Of a stretch of DNA of 64,000 nt, positions 57,426 to 64,000 are shown piece by piece. Position 1 is the first letter of the stretch. The number at the start of each line of letters is the position of its first letter. Location of the stretch: assembly GCF_001865675.1 (NCBI RefSeq), contig NZ_CP011319.1, positions 4,898,001-4,962,000 on the forward strand. The letters are read 5' to 3'. The notes below the pieces were generated by a model. That model saw only the letters and a program-made list of their open reading frames with translations, was not told the origin of the DNA and made no database searches. This DNA comes from Janthinobacterium sp. 1_2014MBL_MicDiv. Lineage in GTDB: Bacteria > Pseudomonadota > Gammaproteobacteria > Burkholderiales > Burkholderiaceae_D. The translations under genes were made by a program, and so were the position numbers.

Positions 57426-58361
57426 TCACTGATGCGCCGTGGCGATCAGACGCTCCGGCGCCAGGATGCTGTACTCCTGCAACTGGCCCGTGCCCAGCAG
57501 CTTGCTGTCGTGGTACACGCGTACCCGGCCCGGTTCGGCTGGCACGGCGACGTCTTCCTTGCCCAGCGCGATGCGCTGGCCATGCAGGAAGCGCTTGGCC
57601 AATTCTTCCGTCAGCTGCACGGCGGGAAAGCTCGACAGCAAGGCATCGACGGGCGCCAGCAAGCTCAACGGAGCGGCATGCGCCGTCAATTCGTCGAGCG
57701 TGACGACGCCGTCGAGGGTCAAACTGCCCACCTGCGTGCGGCGCAAGGCGTTCAGATGGGCGCCGCAGCCGAGCGCATGGCCGATGTCTTCGCCCAGCAC
57801 GCGGATATACGTGCCCTTGCTGCACATCACGGACAATTTCAGGAACGGGGCTTCGTAGCCGAGGAATTCGAGCTTGTGAATGGTCACCGGGCGCGCTTCG
57901 CGCTCCAGGGTGATGCCCGCCCTTGCATACTCATATAAGGGCTTGCCGTCTCTTTTCAAGGCCGAGTACATGGGCGGCGTCTGCAAGATCGGCCCGCGGA
58001 ACCGCGCCAGCACGGCCTCGATCTGCTCCTGCGTGACGTTGACGTCGCGCGTTTCCAGCACTTCGCCCTCGGTGTCGCCCGTATCCGTCGTCTGCCCCAG
58101 GTGCACCAGGGTTTCGTAGGTTTTATCGGCTTCCAGCAAATCCTGCGAGAACTTGGTCGCCTCGCCAAAGCACAGCGGCAACAAGCCCGTGGCAAATGGG
58201 TCCAGCGTGCCCGTATGGCCCGCCTTCTTCGCGTTCAGCACGCGCTTGGCCTTGATCAGGGCATCGTTGCTGGACCAGCCCACGGGCTTGTCGAGCAGCA
58301 AGACGCCATCGACCAGGTCGCGCACCCGCTTGATGCCGGGCGGTTTCTTCGGACCGGCCAC
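57426..58361 (-). CDS. truB: tRNA pseudouridine(55) synthase TruB
   Basis: The 311-residue enzyme modifies U55 in the T-loop of tRNAs. Typical motifs are Leu-Leu-Leu-Asp-Lys-Pro-Val-Gly-Trp-Ser-Ser, Gly-His-Thr-Gly-Thr-Leu-Asp54-Pro-Phe-Ala-Thr-Gly (Asp54 catalytic) and Lys-Gly-Thr-Tyr-Ile-Arg. The C-terminal region is PUA-like. It is last in the leftward operon and follows rbfA by two bases. Confidence 0.96.
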   Translation of the reverse strand: MAGPKKPPGIKRVRDLVDGVLLLDKPVGWSSNDALIKAKRVLNAKKAGHTGTLDPFATGLLPLCFGEATKFSQDLLEADKTYETLVHLGQTTDTGDTEGEVLETRDVNVTQEQIEAVLARFRGPILQTPPMYSALKRDGKPLYEYARAGITLEREARPVTIHKLEFLGYEAPFLKLSVMCSKGTYIRVLGEDIGHALGCGAHLNALRRTQVGSLTLDGVVTLDELTAHAAPLSLLAPVDALLSSFPAVQLTEELAKRFLHGQRIALGKEDVAVPAEPGRVRVYHDSKLLGTGQLQEYSILAPERLIATAHQ

Positions 58362-58363
58362 TG

Positions 58364-58780
58364 TTATTGCTCGTCCGCTTCTGGTTTGACGTCCGGCTCG
58401 GCATCGGCCGCGCGCGTGGCGTTCGCCTTGTCGATCAGCAAGGACATTTCCATGCCGCGCGAGGTCGAGCTGTCGTGCACGAAATGCAGCATGGGCAGGG
58501 TGTGGATATGCAGGCGCTTGCCCAGCAAGCCACGGATGAAGCCAGCGGCGGCCATCAGGCCTTCGGTGGTGTTCTTGATGGCTTCCTTGCTGTCTTTCAA
58601 CATCGTGAAAAACACCTTGGCGTGTGCGTAGTCGGGCGTGATCTGCACTTCGGTGACGGTGATCATCGTGCCGACACGGGGGTCTTTCAGTTCGTAGGCG
58701 ATGATTTCAGCCAGATCGCGCTGGATCTGGTCTGCCACGCGCAAGCCGCGCGCCGGCATGGTTTTGCTATGTTTAGCCAT
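58364..58780 (-). CDS. rbfA: Ribosome-binding factor A
   Basis: The 138-residue protein has the RbfA type II KH fold: Arg-Val-Ala-Asp-Gln-Ile-Gln-Arg-Asp-Leu-Ala-Glu-Ile-Ile at 12-25 and Val-Phe-Phe-Thr-Met-Leu near 60, ending in a charged tail. It assists 30S maturation and cold adaptation. ATG at 58780 gives the family N-terminus Met-Ala-Lys-His. It lies between infB and truB. Confidence 0.95.
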   Translation of the reverse strand: MAKHSKTMPARGLRVADQIQRDLAEIIAYELKDPRVGTMITVTEVQITPDYAHAKVFFTMLKDSKEAIKNTTEGLMAAAGFIRGLLGKRLHIHTLPMLHFVHDSSTSRGMEMSLLIDKANATRAADAEPDVKPEADEQ

Positions 58781-58896
58781 GATAGTAAGTGCTGTCCTAA
58801 GTGCCGCAGGGCGCATGGGTCAAACGGTTGCCCGTTGACCAATGCGCCCCACGTGTTTGCGCGGACAACGATATGTCCGCGCCATTACTGCTGTGA

Positions 58897-61764
58897 TTAC
58901 AGGGTACGAGCGATTTCCTGGACTTCGAATACTTCCAGTGTGTCGCCAACCTGAATGTCGTTGTAGTTCTTCAGCGACAGGCCGCACTCCAGACCGGCGC
59001 GAACTTCTTTCGCATCGTCCTTGAAGCGCTTCAGGGAGTCGATCTCGCCGCTCCAGACCACGATGTTGTTGCGCAACAGGCGGACGGAAGAAGCACGCTT
59101 GACCACGCCATCGGTGACCAGGCAACCGGCAATCGCGCCCACTTTCGAGACCAGGATAACCTGGCGGATCTCGACCTGGCCGATGACGGTTTCGCGTTTC
59201 TCTGGCGCCAACATGCCCGACAACGCCGATTTGATCTCGTCGATCGCATCGTAAATGATGTTGTAGTAGCGAATGTCCACGCCATTCGACTCGGCCAGCT
59301 TGCGTGCCTGGGCATCAGCACGGGCGTTGAAGCCGATGATGACCGCTTTCGAGGCGACTGCCAGGTTGACGTCCGATTCCGTGATGCCGCCGACGGCCGC
59401 GTGTACCACTTGTACGCGCACTTCGGAGGTCGACAGTTTCTGCAAGGAACCAACCAGCGCTTCCTGCGAACCTTGCACGTCGGTTTTGATGATCAATGGC
59501 AAGTTTTTGACTTCGCCTTCGGCCATCTGGTCGAACATGTTTTCCAGTTTCGCGGCTTGTTGCTTGGCCAGTTTCACGTCACGGAACTTACCTTGACGGA
59601 ACAGACCAATTTCACGCGCCTTGCGCTCGTCCGCCATGACGACGACTTCTTCACCGGCGACCGGCACTTCCGTCAGACCCTGGATTTCGACCGGAATCGA
59701 AGGACCCGCTTCAGCGATGGCCTTGCCGTTCTCGTCCAGCATGGCGCGAACACGGCCATACGACGAGCCAGCCAGAATCACGTCGCCGCGCTTCAGGGTA
59801 CCGGACTGCACCAGGATCGTCGCGACAGGACCACGGCCCTTGTCCAGACGCGCCTCGACAACCAGGCCGCGCGCAGGCGCATCGACCGGTGCCGTCAATT
59901 CCAGCACTTCGGCTTGCAACAGCACTTGTTCCAGCAGATCGTCGATGCCCTGGCCCGTTTTGGCCGAGACCGGCACGAATGGCGATTCGCCACCGTATTC
60001 TTCCGGCACGACTTGTTCGGCAACCAGTTCCTGCGTCACGCGGTCCACGTTGCCACCCGGTTTGTCGACCTTGTTGATCGCCACCACCAGCGGCACGCCG
60101 GCTGCTTTCGCATGGGCAATCGCTTCTTTCGTTTGCGGCATCACGCCATCGTCGGCGGCAACCACCAGAATAACGATGTCGGTTGCCTTGGCGCCACGGG
60201 CACGCATCGCGGTAAACGCTTCGTGACCCGGGGTGTCGAGGAAGGTGATCATGCCGCGTGGCGTATCGACGTGGTAAGCGCCGATGTGCTGCGTAATGCC
60301 GCCCGCTTCGCCGGAAGCAACCTTGGCGCGACGAATATAGTCCAGCAGCGAGGTCTTGCCATGGTCGACGTGACCCATGACGGTGACCACCGGTGCGCGT
60401 GGCTTGGTTTCGAAGTGCGCGTGTTCGCCCACATCGGCCAGCAACGCTTCCGGATCGTCCAGTTCGGCGGCGAACGCCTTGTGGCCCATTTCTTCCACCA
60501 GAATCATGGCGGTTTCCTGGTCCAGCACCTGGTTGATCGTGCACATCTGGCCCAATTTCATCAAATGCTTGATGACTTCGGATGCCTTGACGGACATTTT
60601 GTGCGCCAGTTCGGCCACGGTGATCGTTTCCGGTACGTGCACGTCCTTGACGACGGCTTCCGTCGGTGCCTGGAAGTTCGATTCACGGTCGTCATGGTGC
60701 GTCGGGCGACGGCCCTTCGCGCCACCGCGCCAGCTGTCACGGCCGCCTGGGCCGCTGTTGCCGCGTGGCTTGGGACCACCGGTGGTGCCGCGTTTTTTCG
60801 CGTCATCGGACCAGGTGGACGACACATTGGCCGACTTGATGGATTTCTTGTCTGCAACAACAGGCTTCTTGTCTCCCGGCTTGTCGCCAGGTTTCTTGTC
60901 AGCAGGCTTATGCAGCGTGCCTTCCGGCGCCTTCGGCTTGACCGGTACCGGCACTGGCTCAGGGGCTTTGATGGCGCGGCGTGGCGCGTTCATCATGGCC
61001 TTGATCTGGGCGACTTCGTCGGCAACAGCCTTGCGTGCACGCTCGGTGGCTTCCGCTTTGTCGGCGGCTTCCTTGGCGGCAACAGCAGCGGCGGCGGCTT
61101 TTTTCTTCGCTTCTTCAGCGGCAGCGGCTTTTTTCGCTTCCGCAGCGGCGTCGTCGGCGACGGCCGGCGTGCCGGCGGCAGCGGCAGCAACCACGGTGGC
61201 GGCCTTGGCGGCGGCTTTCTTGGCTTCTGCTTCGGCTTCTTTCTTCGCGGCCAGTTCAGCCTGTTGCGTGGCTTTCGCCTGGGCTTCTTTTTCCGCGTCG
61301 AGCTTGGCCAGACGTTCTTGCTTTTCGCGCAGATCGGCTTCCTGGCGGGCGATCAGTTCTGCCTGTTTACGGGCATCTTCTTCACGGCGCGCCACTTCGG
61401 CGGGATCGATTACCGGTGCGGCAGGCGCGACCGGCTCAGCGGCGGCGACCGGCGCCGCTTCGTCACGCTGGACGAAGGTGCGTTTCTTGCGCACTTCCAC
61501 CTGGATGGTGCGCGATTTGCCGGTTGCGTCAGCTTGCTTGATCTCAGTCGTTTCCTTGCGGGTCACGGTGATTTTTTTCTTTTCTGTGTCAGCCGCTGCG
61601 CCATGGGTGCGGCGCAGATGATCCAAAAGCTTGTCCTTATCATCTTTCGACAATGGATCTGACGTCGAACTTTTTTCGACGCCGGCAGAACGCAGCTGCG
61701 TCAGCAGCAAATCTGCAGGCATCTTCAGTTCGGTGGCAAATTGGGCTACGTTGTTACTCGCCAT
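58897..61764 (-). CDS. infB: Translation initiation factor IF-2
   Basis: The 955-residue protein has an N-terminal IF2 domain (about 1-55), a long Ala/Glu/Lys-rich coiled region (about 90-260) and the GTPase core with Gly-His-Val-Asp-His-Gly-Lys-Thr-Ser (about 463-471) and Asp-Thr-Pro-Gly-His-Glu-Ala-Phe. C1 and C2 domains end in Glu-Val-Gln-Glu-Ile. It places initiator tRNA on the 30S subunit. The gene order is conserved. An internal start for a shorter isoform is possible, as in enteric bacteria, but cannot be picked out. Confidence 0.97.
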   Translation of the reverse strand: MASNNVAQFATELKMPADLLLTQLRSAGVEKSSTSDPLSKDDKDKLLDHLRRTHGAAADTEKKKITVTRKETTEIKQADATGKSRTIQVEVRKKRTFVQRDEAAPVAAAEPVAPAAPVIDPAEVARREEDARKQAELIARQEADLREKQERLAKLDAEKEAQAKATQQAELAAKKEAEAEAKKAAAKAATVVAAAAAGTPAVADDAAAEAKKAAAAEEAKKKAAAAAVAAKEAADKAEATERARKAVADEVAQIKAMMNAPRRAIKAPEPVPVPVKPKAPEGTLHKPADKKPGDKPGDKKPVVADKKSIKSANVSSTWSDDAKKRGTTGGPKPRGNSGPGGRDSWRGGAKGRRPTHHDDRESNFQAPTEAVVKDVHVPETITVAELAHKMSVKASEVIKHLMKLGQMCTINQVLDQETAMILVEEMGHKAFAAELDDPEALLADVGEHAHFETKPRAPVVTVMGHVDHGKTSLLDYIRRAKVASGEAGGITQHIGAYHVDTPRGMITFLDTPGHEAFTAMRARGAKATDIVILVVAADDGVMPQTKEAIAHAKAAGVPLVVAINKVDKPGGNVDRVTQELVAEQVVPEEYGGESPFVPVSAKTGQGIDDLLEQVLLQAEVLELTAPVDAPARGLVVEARLDKGRGPVATILVQSGTLKRGDVILAGSSYGRVRAMLDENGKAIAEAGPSIPVEIQGLTEVPVAGEEVVVMADERKAREIGLFRQGKFRDVKLAKQQAAKLENMFDQMAEGEVKNLPLIIKTDVQGSQEALVGSLQKLSTSEVRVQVVHAAVGGITESDVNLAVASKAVIIGFNARADAQARKLAESNGVDIRYYNIIYDAIDEIKSALSGMLAPEKRETVIGQVEIRQVILVSKVGAIAGCLVTDGVVKRASSVRLLRNNIVVWSGEIDSLKRFKDDAKEVRAGLECGLSLKNYNDIQVGDTLEVFEVQEIARTL

Positions 61765-61810
61765 TCAGTCCTCTTTTCTATGTGTCGCGGAGATGATAAA
61801 GATACTCAAA

Positions 61811-63376
61811 TTAAGCCTTTGCGGATTCGGCCAGACTCCATGCCTTGGCTTGCAACGCCTTGGCACGATCGTCGTATTTCGAGTCAACCAACTTCATCTC
61901 ATCGTCGGTCACATCTTTAAATTCACTTGTAATCAGTTCACGCGCACGGTCCGCAGACAAGGCCAGGATTGCGCCAAATTCGTCGTATGCCAGTGCTGCA
62001 AATGCTTCAACGGTCTTGATACCAGCCAGACCCAGCTTGCCGGCGGTGACGCGGTCCATGCCTTCCAGACTCACCAACGCCTCGTCCATGCCTTCCAGAC
62101 CCTCTTCCGAAGCGATCGCTTCGGTCACGAGCGCATCACGCGCACGGGTACGGAGTTCATTGACGGTATCTTCGTCAAACGATTCGATTTCCAGCATTTC
62201 GGAAATTGGCACGTAAGCGATTTCTTCCAGACTGGCGAAACCTTCTTCCACCAGAATATCGGCCACTTCCTGGTCGACATCGAGCTTTTCCATGAACAGG
62301 ATGCGCACGGCAGCCGTTTCCTGGGCAGCTTTGTCGGCCGATTCTTCGGCCGTCATGATGTTGATCTTCCAGCCGGTCAGTTCCGACGCCAGGCGTACGT
62401 TCTGGCCGGAGCGGCCGATCGCGATCGCCAGGTTTTCTTCATCGACGACGACATCCATCGCGTGTTTCTCTTCATCGACCATGATCGACGAGACGTTCGC
62501 CGGCGCCAGGGCGCCGATGACGAACTGCGCCGGATCTTCCGACCACAGCACGATGTCGACGCGCTCGCCGCCCAGCTCACCGGTCACGGCCTGCACGCGC
62601 GAACCGCGCATGCCGACACAGGTGCCGATCGGGTCGATGCGCTTGTCGGCCGTGTAGACGGCGATCTTGGCGCGTACGCCGGCATCGCGGGCCGCCGATT
62701 TGATTTCCAGCATGCCTTGCTCGATTTCCGGCACTTCCAGCTCGAACAGCTTCATGATGAATTCTGGCGCGGTGCGCGACAGGATCACTTGCGGGCCGCG
62801 CATATTGCGGTCGATGCGCAGGATGTAGGCACGCACACGGTCGCCGATACGCAGATTCTCTTTCGGGATCATCTGGTCGCGTGGCAGGCGCGCTTCGATC
62901 TTGCCCGACTCGACGATGGCGTCGCCGCGTTCCATGCGCTTGATGGTGCCGGTGACGAGCGAATCGCCGCGTTCCAGGAAGTCGACCAGGATCTGTTCGC
63001 GCTCGGCGTCACGCACGCGCTGCAGGACGACCTGTTTGGTATCCTGGGCGAAACGGCGGCCGAATTCGACGGATTCGATCGGTTCTTCGATGTGATCATC
63101 GACTTCGATATCGGGAATCTGTTCTTTTGCCTCGAAATGCAGGATCTCCTGATCCGGCAATTGCAGGCCCGCTTCATCGGGCACCACGTGCCAGCGGCGG
63201 AACGATTCGAATTCGCCCGTTTCGCGGTCGATCGAAACGCGGATGTCTACCTCACCCTCATACCGTTTCTTCGTGGCTTGCGCCAACGCGAATTCGAGGG
63301 CGCCGAAGACGACATCTTTATCGACGTTTTTTTCGCGCGCCAGCGCGTCAACCAATAATAAAACTTCGCGGCTCAT
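61811..63376 (-). CDS. nusA: Transcription termination/antitermination factor NusA
   Basis: The 521-residue protein has the N-terminal RNA-polymerase-binding domain (about 1-125), an S1 domain (about 135-200), two KH domains with Gly-Met-Arg-Gly-Ser-Arg-Val-Gln and Ile-Gly-Arg-Ser-Gly-Gln-Asn-Val-Arg-Leu-Ala, and two C-terminal acidic repeats (about 360-500). The repeats are typical for proteobacterial NusA. It starts inside the rimP stop (four-base overlap) and is cotranscribed with infB. Confidence 0.97.
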   Translation of the reverse strand: MSREVLLLVDALAREKNVDKDVVFGALEFALAQATKKRYEGEVDIRVSIDRETGEFESFRRWHVVPDEAGLQLPDQEILHFEAKEQIPDIEVDDHIEEPIESVEFGRRFAQDTKQVVLQRVRDAEREQILVDFLERGDSLVTGTIKRMERGDAIVESGKIEARLPRDQMIPKENLRIGDRVRAYILRIDRNMRGPQVILSRTAPEFIMKLFELEVPEIEQGMLEIKSAARDAGVRAKIAVYTADKRIDPIGTCVGMRGSRVQAVTGELGGERVDIVLWSEDPAQFVIGALAPANVSSIMVDEEKHAMDVVVDEENLAIAIGRSGQNVRLASELTGWKINIMTAEESADKAAQETAAVRILFMEKLDVDQEVADILVEEGFASLEEIAYVPISEMLEIESFDEDTVNELRTRARDALVTEAIASEEGLEGMDEALVSLEGMDRVTAGKLGLAGIKTVEAFAALAYDEFGAILALSADRARELITSEFKDVTDDEMKLVDSKYDDRAKALQAKAWSLAESAKA

Positions 63377-63861
63377 GCTTTGCGTCCCTTAAAAACCACC
63401 TGCGGCACCAAGCGTGCCTTATCCACATCGGCGAGCGTAAACTCCAACATCGCCGGACCATCCTTACCTTCAAATTCCAACGACAATTTATCGCCCACGG
63501 GTTCTTGCAGAATCCCCTGGAACGATTTCCGGTTGTTCGTACCCGGCATCGCCACGTTCAGCTTGACGATGATTTCCTGGCCTGCGAAACGGACAAAGTC
63601 TTCCAGCTTGCGCACCGGACGATCGAGACCCGGGGAAGAAATCTCGAGACGCTCGTAAGGAACGTTCTCTACCGTCAACACATGCGATAACTGGTGACTG
63701 ACCGTGGCACAGTCTTCGACCGTGATCGGACCTTTTTCAGCGGCATCGGCGGCGCTGAAATCAATAAAGACGCGCAGCAGCCCGCGCTCGGCACGTTCGA
63801 CATCAACGAGCTCATAGCCCAGACCTGTGACTGTCTTTTCAATTAATCCCAACTGCTGCAA
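63373..63861 (-). CDS. rimP: Ribosome maturation factor RimP
   Basis: The 162-residue protein shows the RimP pattern: Leu-Gly-Tyr-Glu-Leu-Val-Asp-Val-Glu, Leu-Arg-Val-Phe-Ile-Asp near 30, Ser-Pro-Gly-Leu-Asp-Arg-Pro near 93-99 and a C-terminal Sm-like domain. It helps 30S assembly. It is the first gene of the leftward rimP-nusA-infB-rbfA-truB operon; its promoter should lie in 63862-64000, where no clear box pair is seen. Confidence 0.94.
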   Translation of the reverse strand: MQQLGLIEKTVTGLGYELVDVERAERGLLRVFIDFSAADAAEKGPITVEDCATVSHQLSHVLTVENVPYERLEISSPGLDRPVRKLEDFVRFAGQEIIVKLNVAMPGTNNRKSFQGILQEPVGDKLSLEFEGKDGPAMLEFTLADVDKARLVPQVVFKGRKA

Positions 63862-64000
63862 GAAATTCTCCAGAAAAAGGCCTGTTTTTCAGCATTGCGG
63901 CACTGCAACAGCGCCGACGGCATGCAAAAGAACACGCACAAGTCATATATGGCCCCTTGCGGAGCCATTACAAACGGTTCAACAAAAAAAAAATGGGCAT

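Noticed and set aside
59401..61662. Open frame of about 750 codons antisense to infB
   Set aside because: Its sequence mirrors infB in the opposite frame, with Arg/Phe/Leu/Gly-rich low complexity; infB is certain.
1..64000. CRISPR array
   Set aside because: No set of regularly spaced direct repeats is present; the repeats seen are the att pair, hairpins and the gpT duplication.

Overview
The window looks like a chromosomal segment of a betaproteobacterium of the Oxalobacteraceae, most like Janthinobacterium. This is inferred from high-GC codon use, a PEP-CTERM exported protein, and the conserved order rimP-nusA-infB-rbfA-truB with typA and dusA downstream. No database search was possible.

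Positions 1 to about 24850 hold most of a P2-like prophage. Its left end (terminase, capsid and portal genes) lies outside the window. The late genes read rightward: L, X, holin, endolysin, nested Rz/Rz1 spanins, R, S, an AT-rich two-gene insert, V, W, J, I, H, a small fibre-associated gene, FI, FII, E with an E/E' frameshift, T, U and D. A leftward lysogeny module follows (XRE repressor and a partner gene). Then comes a rightward early operon: three small ribbon-helix-helix-like proteins, an Ogr-type zinc-finger activator, several unknown small proteins, the HUH replication protein A, a DUF4224 protein and a tyrosine integrase. A membrane coiled-coil cargo gene separates the integrase from tRNA-Ser(GGA), the probable attachment site.

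Positions 25146 to 30850 are core genome: acs, a UPF0114 membrane protein, class I fumarase, murI and tRNA-His(GTG).

Positions 30851 to 42863 are a genomic island of about 12 kb in the 3' end of tRNA-His, bounded by a perfect 24-bp direct repeat. It carries an integrase, a DUF1780 putative endonuclease, a HEPN-like protein, a hairpin-dense GC-rich non-coding region of about 0.5 kb, a replication-relaxation-like protein, three membrane or exported proteins of unknown role, an XRE regulator, remnants of two insertion sequences, a second long hairpin, and an AT-rich AIPR-family (abortive infection phage resistance) gene at the right edge. The content suggests a mobilisable or integrative element carrying phage defence.

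Positions 43038 to 64000 return to core-like genome: a secreted GH43 arabinanase with a ricin-type lectin domain, a single-domain response regulator, a Fur-boxed TonB-dependent receptor, a PEP-CTERM protein, small lipoproteins, two tandem TonB-C-like secreted proteins, a methyl-accepting chemotaxis protein, dusA, typA and the translation cluster truB-rbfA-infB-nusA-rimP.

The best candidates for undescribed biology are the nuclease-containing gene pair inserted between phage genes S and V, the hairpin-dense region with its adjacent 16-bp perfect inverted repeat in the island, and the island's set of nuclease-like, HEPN-like and AIPR genes.
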